A DNA stretch of 25,247 nt from JAGOPB01 sp964606295 (GTDB taxonomy: Bacteria > Patescibacteriota > Minisyncoccia > Phycocordibacterales > UBA9973). The stretch spans positions 1-25,247 of the forward strand of contig CAZSFR010000011.1 of assembly GCA_964606295.1 (NCBI GenBank), in the 5' to 3' direction. This document shows positions 5,278 through 13,267 of this stretch, in pieces. The notes under the pieces were generated by a model. That model had not been told where the DNA came from, made no database searches, and was given only the letters and a program-made list of their open reading frames with translations. Within the stretch, counting starts at the first letter, position 1. Each line of letters starts with the position of its first letter. Made by a program: the position numbers and the translations under genes.

Positions 5278-7284
5278 TTATTTTATTAGTTTCAAAAATT
5301 CATTTTCGTTCATGACTTTGACACCGAGCTTTTTTGCGTCATTCAATTTCGATCCCGCACTCTCCCCTGCAATAACGAAATCAGTATTTTTCGAGACACT
5401 CCCCACGACTTTGCCTCCAGCTTGAAGTATCATTTTCTTTGCTTCCTCTCTTTCAAGATGAGGCAATGTTCCTGTAAGAACAAAGATTTTTCCGCTTAGT
5501 TTCCCAGCAGATTTTTTGAATTCTTTGGGTAGAACACCATTGTTCAACAATTTTTGAACAAATTTTTTGTGATATGCATCACCAAGATACGAGAGAATGC
5601 TTTCGGAAACCGCAGGACCTATGTTTTCTATTCTATCCAAATCAGATTGTTTTGCATTCAAAAAGTTCTCGAGCGTTTCAAAATAACCAGCCACGTCTCG
5701 AGCTGTCTCTTCACCCACATGGATAATGCCGAGAGACACGATAAATCGATCGAGGGGTGGATTTCTTTTCTCGTCTATATTACTTATTATTTTACTCGCA
5801 CTTTTTTCGCCGAACCGCTCGAGTCCTGAGAGGTCGGCTTCTGTCAGAGCGAAAAGATCAGCCGGATCAGTAACAAGTCCTTCGTCTTTTAGTCTCTCTA
5901 TTATCTTGGGCCCAACAGTATAAATATCAAATGCGTTTACGAAGTGCACAAGCCCACGGGTACTCTTTGCTTCACATTTTTTATTACTGCAGTAATGTGC
6001 GACAGATGCGCCTCCTTGTCCCACCCTTTTTTCTACTTCACCTTCGCAAACAGGACATGCTCTTGGCATGACAAATTTCTTTTCTTTACCGCTCCGCAAG
6101 TTTTCGAGTACTTCAACAACTTCAGGAATGACGTCCCCTGCCTTCTGAATAACAACAGTGTCTCCCACTCGTATATCGAGTCGTTCTATTTGATCCATAT
6201 TATGCAAGGTCGCTTTGGAGACAGTCGAGCCAGCAACGAGTGTTGGCTCGAAGTGAGCGAGTGGTGTGAGCACACCTGTGCGACCAACTTGGACAGTGAT
6301 GTCAACCACTCGAGTCGTCGCTTTTTCGGCGGGGTATTTGTAAGCGCAAGAATAGCGAGGAGCCTTGCCGACAGTGCCGAGCTTGCTTTGCATTGCAAGA
6401 TCATCAACAGCGATTACGACACCATCAGTATTGTACGGCAATGTCGGACGAATCTTTTCGATTTTGTTTATAAAAGAAATAACACGAGGAATATCACTGC
6501 ACATTTCTTCATGTATTCCTGTCTTAAAACCAAGCTTGGCCAAAAGTTCATGCTCTTCGGAATGGAGAGTAATATTTTTTCCAAAATCTTCCGATAGTCC
6601 TTTGACATCCCACGCAAAGAAACTGAGTTTCCTCTCTTTTGCAAGCTTTGGATCAAGCTGGCGAAGTGATCCTGCGGCTGCGTTACGTGTATTTGCAAAT
6701 GTTGGCTTACCCTCTTTCACTTGTTTTGCATTCAACATTGCCCAGACAGCTTTCGACATGACTATCTCTCCTCGAATTTCGATCCTCGTTGGAAACGGCG
6801 CTGGCAAAATGAGCAGGATATCCTCTACCATTTTTAGATTTTCTGTAATATTTTCTCCTACAAATCCATCACCTCGCGTTGCACCACGCATCAGTTTTCC
6901 ATTTTCATAAAGAAGCGATACCGCGAGGCCGTCAAATTTGAGTTCAGCAAAATATGAAAATTTTTCTTCCGGCAAGAGTTTGGCGATTCGTTTTTCCCAT
7001 GAATACAACTCTTCAATAGAAAAAACATCCTGCAGTGAGAGCATTCTTTCGTTATGTTTCACTTTCTCGAATTTCAAAAGTGGTTCGCCCGCAACACGCC
7101 CGAGAGGATCGTCGACAACTTGGAATTCAGGGTATGCATTCTCAAGAGCGCGGATTTCCTTTGTCAGTGAATCGTACACATCGTCCGTGACCTTTGGGTC
7201 GTTTTCGACATGGTAGCGACGGCGAAGATCGGTTATCTCTTTTCTGAGGGCAATTATGCGTTTTTTTGCATTTTCTTTGTCCAT
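5278..7284 (-). CDS. ligA: NAD-dependent DNA ligase LigA
   Basis: LigA seals nicks in replication and repair using NAD+. The start is placed at the internal ATG at 7284 (668 aa), which gives MDKENAKKR; the upstream ATG at 7302 would add six residues. The adenylation lysine lies in AELKFDGLAV (about residue 116), and GATRGDGFVGEN follows. An OB fold comes next, then a four-Cys zinc finger (CPVC, then CSNKKC), helix-hairpin-helix repeats, and a C-terminal BRCT domain starting near KIFVLTGTLPH. All domains are present, so the enzyme should be functional. It probably leads the ligA-gatC-gatA-membrane protein unit. Confidence 0.97.
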   Translation of the reverse strand: MDKENAKKRIIALRKEITDLRRRYHVENDPKVTDDVYDSLTKEIRALENAYPEFQVVDDPLGRVAGEPLLKFEKVKHNERMLSLQDVFSIEELYSWEKRIAKLLPEEKFSYFAELKFDGLAVSLLYENGKLMRGATRGDGFVGENITENLKMVEDILLILPAPFPTRIEIRGEIVMSKAVWAMLNAKQVKEGKPTFANTRNAAAGSLRQLDPKLAKERKLSFFAWDVKGLSEDFGKNITLHSEEHELLAKLGFKTGIHEEMCSDIPRVISFINKIEKIRPTLPYNTDGVVIAVDDLAMQSKLGTVGKAPRYSCAYKYPAEKATTRVVDITVQVGRTGVLTPLAHFEPTLVAGSTVSKATLHNMDQIERLDIRVGDTVVIQKAGDVIPEVVEVLENLRSGKEKKFVMPRACPVCEGEVEKRVGQGGASVAHYCSNKKCEAKSTRGLVHFVNAFDIYTVGPKIIERLKDEGLVTDPADLFALTEADLSGLERFGEKSASKIISNIDEKRNPPLDRFIVSLGIIHVGEETARDVAGYFETLENFLNAKQSDLDRIENIGPAVSESILSYLGDAYHKKFVQKLLNNGVLPKEFKKSAGKLSGKIFVLTGTLPHLEREEAKKMILQAGGKVVGSVSKNTDFVIAGESAGSKLNDAKKLGVKVMNENEFLKLIK

Positions 7285-7351
7285 ATTTGATATAACAAAC
7301 AAAGTTTACCAAAAATGGCGACTATCTCCCACTTTCTATAATAGGGTTTGA

Positions 7352-7993
7352 CTATTCAACGGGGACTACTGCGCCATCAGGTAATGGGTCTCCCTCTGCT
7401 AGAGGCACGGCAATACCTCCTTCTGGTGGAGCAACGAAGATGTTTGCGTATGTTGCCTCGATTTTACGTTCAACAAGTCTAATACCTGAGGCGCCTAGCG
7501 CTAAAGCGTCGCATGAAGCATTGTACCCCCACGCAGTCACCTGTGTATACGAATCAACGATGCCGTCATCTGGCGTTGGGTCAAAATCCTTATTTACTCG
7601 TACTTTTGAACAAGAATTTGCATCGGTGTTTACTTTAAAAGTGTACAGGGGTGGAGCGATAGTTTCTATCTCAATTGGTTGACCAGCGCAATCACCCGTT
7701 GGCGTCGGTAACAAAAATGCACTTTGTTTTCGGTCTAGATACATTCCACATTCGATACCTGTGTCTGCTGAAAAAAATGAGACATGGGATTCCCTCGCAC
7801 TTCCTGCAAGCAATAATTCTTTGTACGAAATACCAACAATGCCAATAATCACGGTTAGAATGACAGTCGAAATTAGTACGGTGTAGAGAATAATAAAACC
7901 AGCAGAACCACGACTCACGTGCCGTGAGCAATGCACCGTCTCGGGCATGCTTTTCTTCGTATTTATTATTTCGTTTTGGATATTTTTTTTCAT
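7352..7993 (-). CDS. Minor pilin-like protein, PilX-type
   Basis: This 213-aa protein has a basic leader ending in SRGSAG, then a hydrophobic helix starting FIILYTVLISTVILTV. The helix matches the N-terminus of PilX-type minor pilins: prepilin cleavage before Phe, but no Glu at +5. Downstream are Cys residues (ECGMYL, GDCAG, NSCSKV, ASCDAL) that may form disulfides. The leader would be 32 residues, very long; an internal Met at position 16 would shorten it to 17. It is the last gene of the pilus cluster, 67 bp before ligA. It probably helps prime the fibre or form the tip. Confidence 0.8.
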   Translation of the reverse strand: MKKNIQNEIINTKKSMPETVHCSRHVSRGSAGFIILYTVLISTVILTVIIGIVGISYKELLLAGSARESHVSFFSADTGIECGMYLDRKQSAFLLPTPTGDCAGQPIEIETIAPPLYTFKVNTDANSCSKVRVNKDFDPTPDDGIVDSYTQVTAWGYNASCDALALGASGIRLVERKIEATYANIFVAPPEGGIAVPLAEGDPLPDGAVVPVE

Positions 7994-8037
7994 AGTCTTT
8001 GTTTGTGATTCACCCTGCGTGTTTCGCGTTACACGAA

Positions 8038-8664
8038 TTAAAACCAGTTGAAAAGATTTTCACTCACTTCAATCTGTTGCGTCGCATTCTTCTGTTGCCA
8101 ATACACCACCACGCGCACGCTCACCTCATTGTCCCCTATTTCCTCTATTATCACCTGCCTATTAAAAACGCTTTCCGATCCACCAACGCCGTAGTGAGTA
8201 TAGTAGCCAAAGTTATCATAAAAAAGATTGCTGGTGCCTGAATATGTTTGCATGTTATACGAATTATCTCCTGTGACATCTCCGATATTTGCTGAGTCAA
8301 TATCAAGTATGCATCCTTCAGCCGAAATGCACGTATCCATCGCATTTAGAAATGCACCCCAGCGACCAGTGACATCTTCTGATGCTTCGTACTGTAGAAA
8401 AAGTGAGTCGCGTATATGACGTACTATTTCAATTCCTTCTTCTCCAAGGTACGAAGCAGTGATGCGATTTTTTGCGTACAGAGAATCAGTTGCCTTGTTG
8501 GCAGTAACAGATATCATCGCAACGATGCAGACAGAGAAGATCAGCACCGCGACGAGCATCTCGAGCATTGTAAAACCAGCTCGACTATGTGCCCTACGCC
8601 ATGTAGCATTGATCATTTTTGGCTCGTCTTTTCTTGTATTTATTTTTTGGATATTTTTTCTCAT
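8038..8664 (-). CDS. Minor pilin-like protein, PilV-type
   Basis: The start is placed at the ATG at 8664 (208 aa, MRKNIQKINTRK). An ORF reaching 8745 would run into the preceding gene. The prepilin site is RAG/FTMLEMLVAVLIF with Glu at +5 after cleavage, followed by a typical 20-residue pilin helix. Two Cys (DTCISAEGCI) may form a disulfide. The rest is a variable, mostly beta C-terminal domain. The predicted leader is 30 residues; an internal Met at 17 is an alternative start. The first about 45 nt of the gene closely match those of the next downstream gene at 7993. Confidence 0.82.
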   Translation of the reverse strand: MRKNIQKINTRKDEPKMINATWRRAHSRAGFTMLEMLVAVLIFSVCIVAMISVTANKATDSLYAKNRITASYLGEEGIEIVRHIRDSLFLQYEASEDVTGRWGAFLNAMDTCISAEGCILDIDSANIGDVTGDNSYNMQTYSGTSNLFYDNFGYYTHYGVGGSESVFNRQVIIEEIGDNEVSVRVVVYWQQKNATQQIEVSENLFNWF

Positions 8665-8707
8665 TGTTTGCTTTGTGTTACATGGTTCATGGTTCATGAT
8701 TTCTGGA

Positions 8708-9409
8708 CTAGGATTCGAGCAGTCTCTGCGATATAGATGTCTCAATACTGAATGGAGTTATCTTGTCTTTGTAGAGAACTTGACCAGAGAGCCGAATGAC
8801 AATGAGTGGCTGAATCAAATCCGCATCATCATTTGAACCAACGACAGTGAATCCTGAATGAAGTGGGTCTAGCAACACCTCCGGCGGTGTCAACAAGAGC
8901 CATGTACTGCCTCCGTCAATAGTTTTGTATAGTTTCGCCCTGAGATCACCATCGAAATCACTCGTCACGAAGGCATATCCAGATTGATCGTCTTCATTAC
9001 CAGGATCACCTTCGACTCTTTCAAAAGAGAAGATCCCGCTTCCATTTGGACAGGATTCGGGTGTCGCTGATGTAGGGATAGTCATGGGAAGCGGGGAAAA
9101 AAATTGTCCAGTCGCGTCGTTATAATAACCACCTCCGTTATCACATGAGTACGTACTTCCCAGACGAATATTACGCGACATGTCTTCCATGACGAAGTTG
9201 AGATTGTCGACGACAGCACGGACGGTTTCTGTATTTTTGCGCACGAAGTTGGTATTCAAAAGTGCCCCTGCGCCGACAATGACAATAATCGAGAAAAGTC
9301 CGACAGCAATCATAAGTTCCATAAGAGTAAACCCCGCAGAAACACGAATCATGTTCCATACACCATGTACCATTTTGAATTTATTTGTTTTTCTGATGTT
9401 TTTTTTCAT
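8708..9409 (-). CDS. Minor pilin-like protein, PilW-type
   Basis: The start is placed at the ATG at 9409 (233 aa, MKKNIRKTNKFK); the ORF itself is open to 9463 but would then overlap the upstream gene. The prepilin site is VSAG/FTLMELMIAVGLF with Glu at +5, then a hydrophobic helix. The C-terminal globular domain has Cys residues in TYSCDNGGG and PESCPNGS and reads like a PilW/PilJ-type minor pilin. The predicted leader is 26 residues, with an internal Met at 13 as an alternative start. Its likely role is in a priming complex with its neighbours. Confidence 0.82.
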   Translation of the reverse strand: MKKNIRKTNKFKMVHGVWNMIRVSAGFTLMELMIAVGLFSIIVIVGAGALLNTNFVRKNTETVRAVVDNLNFVMEDMSRNIRLGSTYSCDNGGGYYNDATGQFFSPLPMTIPTSATPESCPNGSGIFSFERVEGDPGNEDDQSGYAFVTSDFDGDLRAKLYKTIDGGSTWLLLTPPEVLLDPLHSGFTVVGSNDDADLIQPLIVIRLSGQVLYKDKITPFSIETSISQRLLES

Positions 9410-9452
9410 ATTCTTTGCTTTCTGCTTGTGGTATATGTTACATGGACTATCT

Positions 9453-10064
9453 CTACTGCACACTTATCTGTCCTGTTGCCCACGCTGTTATCGTTTTTTG
9501 TAAACCAGTGTCTGATCTTATGGTTAACCTCAAATCAGAAAACTCACCAGGAGGCGTCGCTCTGAAAATCCTCGGTGAAGGAAATGGACGAGTAAACAAG
9601 ATATCCATATTGCCTGTAAAAATGGGTGTGCAAGAGCCCGTTCCAACGACATCAATACCCTTCGCACAAATTGTAGCTATCTCATATCCACTCTGCATAG
9701 TTATTTCCTTGATACATTCGCTCCCCAGTGAACCACATGACGCCCCCGTGTCATCATACAAATCATTGTCATTCAAATCCACAAAATGAACAAACGTGCC
9801 TGAATATGCAGTGAAACGAACTCCGTATGAAGGAATAAAATCTTCTTCAAACGGTGTCGACGTGTTTCCCGAAATAGCTTTGACTTGGGCTTCACGTATC
9901 GAAAGTGCTACATCTTGCGCCAAATTCTCGAGCGTGACAGTGTCATTGAATTTTGCACCAGAAAAAAGTACGATGCCTGACATGATTGCAAATATCGCAA
10001 TGACCGTAATCATTTCGATGAGGGTGAAACCTGCAGTACTTTTTATCCTCTGTCTTTTTTTCAT
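9453..10064 (-). CDS. GspH/FimT-type pseudopilin
   Basis: This 203-aa protein has a short 12-residue basic leader (MKKRQRIKSTAG), then FTLIEMITVIAIFAIMSG, a textbook prepilin site and helix. The following segment (ENLAQDVALSIREAQVKAIS) is the alpha1-C region typical of GspH/FimT proteins. A beta-rich domain with Cys pairs (SCGSLGSEC; ICAKG; GSCTPIF) follows. FimT-type minor pilins help start pilus assembly and in some species bind DNA. It starts 2 bp after the pilD stop. Confidence 0.87.
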   Translation of the reverse strand: MKKRQRIKSTAGFTLIEMITVIAIFAIMSGIVLFSGAKFNDTVTLENLAQDVALSIREAQVKAISGNTSTPFEEDFIPSYGVRFTAYSGTFVHFVDLNDNDLYDDTGASCGSLGSECIKEITMQSGYEIATICAKGIDVVGTGSCTPIFTGNMDILFTRPFPSPRIFRATPPGEFSDLRLTIRSDTGLQKTITAWATGQISVQ

Positions 10065-10066
10065 AC

Positions 10067-10855
10067 TTAAGAAAACAGATTTATAATCCAGGCTAGGTCT
10101 ATCGATCCAAAAAACGCAATGTATGTCCCAAGCACAAGAAATGGCCCGAACGGGAGTTGGCTCTTCATCCTGTACTTTTCACCTCTGAAAACCATGAGAA
10201 GAATACCGATAATAGCTCCGAGCCAAAATGAAATGAGCAACGCTGCAACACCGCTAGAAAGTCCCAAAAGCCACCCCATACCAAGCGAGAGCTTCACGTC
10301 CCCAAATCCCATCCACTTGCCACCTGAGAGTGCCCACATGAAAGCAAATGGTGCACAGATGAAGATGCCAGCGAGGATATCTTGGAAAAGACTCACGTCG
10401 CGAAGGAAAAACATTCCGAAAAATGAGAACGTGATGAATGCAAAAACGAATCCATCGGGTATTACTAGATGTCGTGCATCATAGAACACAATCACAATAA
10501 GGAATGAGAAGATGAGTGTGTAGAGCGCAATCATCGCAAAGAAATCAAATGGTGTATGTGATGAAAATGTTCCCCAGAATTTGAAGAAGATAAGAACAGC
10601 TGTGAGTCCGGTCAGTACTTCTATCAACACATATTCGAATGAAACTTTTGCTTTACATCCCCGACACTTCCCTCCCTGTATCATGTACGAAAGTATGGGG
10701 ATGAGCTCGTGTGGACCGAGCTTCTTGTTGCAGGTAAAACAGATTGACCGTCCGCCCATGCTTCTCCCCGTATTGTAGCGATCGAGCGCAACACCAAGAA
10801 AGCTTCCGAGCATTGCTCCGACACAGAAGATAATGATGGTGAGTAGGATTGGCAT
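10067..10855 (-). CDS. pilD: Prepilin peptidase / leader peptidase
   Basis: This 262-aa polytopic enzyme cleaves prepilin leaders after Gly and, in most homologues, methylates the new N-terminus. The N-terminal domain (GAMLGSFLGVALDR) and the zinc-binding Cys pairs C39/C42 and C64/C67 are present. The catalytic aspartates are D126 in FYDARHLVIPD and D186 in MGFGDVKLS, the GxGD motif of aspartic membrane proteases. About eight membrane helices are seen. It serves the pilin genes on both sides and is translationally close to the FimT-like gene (2 bp). Confidence 0.96.
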   Translation of the reverse strand: MPILLTIIIFCVGAMLGSFLGVALDRYNTGRSMGGRSICFTCNKKLGPHELIPILSYMIQGGKCRGCKAKVSFEYVLIEVLTGLTAVLIFFKFWGTFSSHTPFDFFAMIALYTLIFSFLIVIVFYDARHLVIPDGFVFAFITFSFFGMFFLRDVSLFQDILAGIFICAPFAFMWALSGGKWMGFGDVKLSLGMGWLLGLSSGVAALLISFWLGAIIGILLMVFRGEKYRMKSQLPFGPFLVLGTYIAFFGSIDLAWIINLFS

Positions 10856-10882
10856 TGGTAGCTAGTTGAAAGTTTGTTTCTC

Positions 10883-11449
10883 TTATTGTTTGTTGATCAC
10901 GTCGTAGCAAAATGAGCCAGTGTCTGTTAGTGCTCCAGCTCCAGTTGTTTTACATTTTGCTCCATCGTTTGCTGATGTACCGTATATCGTTCCACCAAAC
11001 GCTGATGTACCTGGATTCTGACAGCGGTTGGCGACAGTACCTCCTTGGCTAGAAAAATCTGCGTCTGAAGACATCACTGAATTGTTTGTCTCCATAGATG
11101 CTCCCAGATGATATCCACTACAAATATCCAAAGTAGTCCCGTCTAATCCAGTAAAGAAGTAATCCAAATTAGTCTTGGGATCCTTTGGTAAGGCTGAAAT
11201 GTAATTTGGTGCAAGCGGTATCATAGTTGAGGGATATGCATTGTTTGCTGAGCGATATAATTCGAGAGCATTTGAAATAGCTCGAACGTCACCGATTCGT
11301 TTTGCGTCTCGTCCTTTCTGGCGACTACTGTTGACAGATATCAATACAACAGCGAGAAGTATCGCGATAATAGCAACGACGACCAAAAGTTCCATCAAAG
11401 TAAAACCATCTTGTCCTTTTTTGTAAGAAGTGTGTTTGAGAAATTTCAT
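10883..11449 (-). CDS. PulG-like type IV pilin / pseudopilin
   Basis: This 188-aa protein has a 15-residue leader (ending KKGQDG) and the helix FTLMELLVVVAIIAILLAVVL. It continues with the common pattern RQKGRDAKRIGDVRAISNAL, ELYRSANNAYPS and LPKDPKTNLDYFF, which marks G-type pseudopilins and pilins of CPR bacteria. Cys residues near the C-terminus (ANRCQNPG, AKCKTTG, SFCYD) probably form disulfides. It lies between pilD and the gap-interrupted major pilin and may be a second structural pilin. Confidence 0.9.
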   Translation of the reverse strand: MKFLKHTSYKKGQDGFTLMELLVVVAIIAILLAVVLISVNSSRQKGRDAKRIGDVRAISNALELYRSANNAYPSTMIPLAPNYISALPKDPKTNLDYFFTGLDGTTLDICSGYHLGASMETNNSVMSSDADFSSQGGTVANRCQNPGTSAFGGTIYGTSANDGAKCKTTGAGALTDTGSFCYDVINKQ

Positions 11450-11491
11450 AATATAAAAGACTTAATTAATAACACATATATTGTACCATAG

Positions 11492-11732
11492 CTATACAAA
11501 GCAAAACACCCCGNNNNNNNNNNNNNNNNNNNNNNNNNNNNNNNNNNNNNNNNNNNNNNNNNNNNNNNNNNNNNNNNNNNNNNNNNNNNNNNNNNNNNNN
11601 NNNNNNNNNNNNNGCAACCTGACCCTGTGTTCGAGCACGGTTAAGCTGAGGAAGAACGACAGCAGCCAAGATACCAATAATAGCGATAACAACGAGAAGT
11701 TCGATAAGTGTAAAACCTTTGTTTGCTTTCAT
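11492..11732 (-). CDS. Major pilin candidate, interrupted by assembly gap
   Basis: Residues before the gap, MKANKG/FTLIELLVVIAIIG, are the most canonical prepilin start in the cluster, with a six-residue leader, Glu at +5 and the helix followed by PQLNRARTQGQV. The gene then runs into 100 unknown bases, so its real length and reading frame past that point cannot be known. On the far side, one frame ends GVFCFV-stop at 11492, similar in style to the SFCYD ending of the neighbouring pseudopilin, and may be the true C-terminus. The gene follows its own extended -10 promoter with a long leader, as expected for an abundant fibre subunit. Confidence 0.75.
11514..11613. other. Assembly gap of 100 N
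   Basis: Exactly 100 unknown bases are a conventional scaffold filler rather than a measured length. ORFs that cross it (for example 11466-11732) are not trustworthy. The gap falls inside a pilin gene, where near-identical repeats or strain variation commonly break short-read assemblies. Confidence 0.98.
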
Positions 11733-11865
11733 AATTAATTGAATACGCTCTCTCTTCTGTACCTTCGAATCTTACAGAAGGCAAGCTATTCAGAGTGTAT
11801 ATAAAATACTTTTATTTAATAAATTTCACGCTCTCTCGAGCGCAAACGACCTGATAATACCCTAA

Positions 11866-11896
11866 ATTATACCATGAGAGGTGAAAAACCTTGCAA
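11866..11896 (-). promoter_or_regulatory. Promoter of the major pilin, long 5' leader
   Basis: Read on the minus strand, TATAAT (plus 11866-11871) is preceded by TGG (plus 11872-11874), an extended -10. TTGCAA (11891-11896) is a possible -35 at 19 bp. The start would be near 11858, giving a leader of about 125 nt before the ATG at 11732. The leader contains a 5-bp stem CGCTC/GAGCG closed by GAGA (plus 11829-11842). Confidence 0.6.
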
Positions 11897-11906
11897 ACAT
11901 AGGGGC

Positions 11907-11915
11907 TGTGGATAA
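11907..11915 (-). promoter_or_regulatory. Perfect DnaA-box match upstream of the pilin promoter
   Basis: The minus strand reads TTATCCACA, the consensus DnaA box, 11 bp upstream of the possible -35. It is flanked by two TTGCAAA copies (11891-11897 and 11918-11924). A 9-mer match is expected by chance roughly once per 130 kb on two strands, so it is suggestive only. Confidence 0.35.
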
Positions 11916-11966
11916 CTTTGCAAATAATAATTGATGAGGGTAGCCAGATCCGAATCCAATTTATAG

Positions 11967-13169
11967 TTATGCTATTCCACCTGCAATGTTGTAAATCGGG
12001 ATGAGGATTGAGGCGAGGAGTATACCGACGCCGAGACCGAGTGCGACAATCATGATAGGTTCGATGAAGCCGACGAGTGTGTCGACAGCGTCATCCACTT
12101 CTCTTTTGTAAAACGACGAGAGAGTTTTCAAAATTTGTGTGAGGGAACCTGTTTCTTCTCCAACTCGAATCATCGAGACCAACAAAGGAGGGATATGCTC
12201 GTGACGCTCAAGCGACTGCGAGAGAGACGAACCAGCTTTGACGGCTTCCTCTGCCTCCTTCAAAATAGTCTCGTACACTTTGTTGCCGACAACTGCACCA
12301 GTGATTTCAATCGAACGCACTATTGGAATACCAGAGGAGAGCATCGTCTCGAGGTTGTCTGAAAGGCGTGCGAGGTAGAGCTTTTGGAAGACTTTGCCAA
12401 AGAGAGGTGCGGAAAGTTTGAGTCCATCAAGATATGTCTTACCGCTCTCTGAACGAGAAAGTCTCCATATGTAGAGGCCTGCAATGATGAGAAAAATAAG
12501 GACGAAGATACCGTAGTGAACGAAGAAATTGGAAATCGCGATGACTATTTTCGTATACACGGGAATATCTTGACCGGATTCCTGAATAATCTGCGTCAAT
12601 TTCGGAATCACAATAGTGAACATGAGAGACATGACCACGATGAATGTGAAGACTACGAATGCCGGGTATATGAGAGCATTTCTCGTTTTGGAAGTTAGTG
12701 CGTACTGACGATCAAGATAATCCGCAAGATAGTTGAACGTCTGCGTGAGTTTTCCTGATTCTTCGCCAGCTTTGACCATGTTGACATAAAACGTTGAGAA
12801 AGCTTCAGGGTGTTTTGCGAGTGCGCCGGAAATCGGGAAACCAGCCTGCACATCATCAACAACTTGGTTGAGAAGCTTGGCGAGGAGAGCATTTTCGGTG
12901 TTGCCAGCCAAAAGTGAAAATGCCTTGAGTGCAGAGACCTGCGCTTCAAAGAGTGTCGCGATTTGTCGTGACATGATGACGATATCCTTGAGAGGAATGT
13001 GCTCGAAAATATTGCGGTCAAGCAATTTCTTTTCGTCATCGCCTCGTATCGAAACGACAATCAAACCTCGGCGCTGGAGTGCGGCAATAGCAAGATCTTT
13101 GTTGACGGCTTCGATGTTGCCCTCTTTTGATGCTCCTGCTGTATCGACTGTTTTATATTTGAAAAGCAT
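11967..13169 (-). CDS. pilC: Type IV pilus inner-membrane platform protein
   Basis: PilC/GspF is the membrane platform on which PilB and PilT act. The 400-aa length is standard. An N-terminal cytoplasmic segment (MLFKYKTVDTAGASKEGNIEA, written here in part: FKYKTVDTAG) is followed by two homologous T2SSF domains. Each holds the GEE(S/T)G signature: KAGEESGKL near 133-141 and RVGEETGSL in the second half. Membrane helices lie at about 168-190, 218-236 and 366-395. It follows pilT by 98 bp that contain an imperfect inverted repeat, and precedes the major pilin promoter. Confidence 0.96.
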   Translation of the reverse strand: MLFKYKTVDTAGASKEGNIEAVNKDLAIAALQRRGLIVVSIRGDDEKKLLDRNIFEHIPLKDIVIMSRQIATLFEAQVSALKAFSLLAGNTENALLAKLLNQVVDDVQAGFPISGALAKHPEAFSTFYVNMVKAGEESGKLTQTFNYLADYLDRQYALTSKTRNALIYPAFVVFTFIVVMSLMFTIVIPKLTQIIQESGQDIPVYTKIVIAISNFFVHYGIFVLIFLIIAGLYIWRLSRSESGKTYLDGLKLSAPLFGKVFQKLYLARLSDNLETMLSSGIPIVRSIEITGAVVGNKVYETILKEAEEAVKAGSSLSQSLERHEHIPPLLVSMIRVGEETGSLTQILKTLSSFYKREVDDAVDTLVGFIEPIMIVALGLGVGILLASILIPIYNIAGGIA

Positions 13170-13182
13170 AGTGATAGTTAAA

Positions 13183-13255
13183 AATGAATGATTAAAAATG
13201 AATAATGCAGTGCAACTCTCGTAAATGTATTATTTTTCATTATTAATCGTTCATT
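13183..13255. repeat. AT-rich imperfect inverted repeat between pilT and pilC
   Basis: Positions 13183-13195 pair with 13243-13255 over 13 bp with one G-T pair. After one mismatch, six further pairs follow (13197-13202 with 13236-13241). The loop is about 33 nt. No T-tract follows in the direction of transcription. It may tune pilC expression or be a small repeat element. Confidence 0.5.
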
Positions 13256-13267
13256 ATACATTACTAA

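Noticed and set aside
5944..6597. 217-aa plus-strand ORF
   Set aside because: It lies wholly inside ligA on the opposite strand, and its translation has no domain logic. It is a shadow of a conserved gene.
11466..11732. 88-aa ORF across the N gap
   Set aside because: The frame after 100 filler bases is arbitrary. A different frame ending GVFCFV at 11492 is at least as plausible.
11907..11915. Origin of replication
   Set aside because: A single DnaA box without a cluster, a DNA-unwinding element or dnaA/dnaN neighbours does not support an origin.
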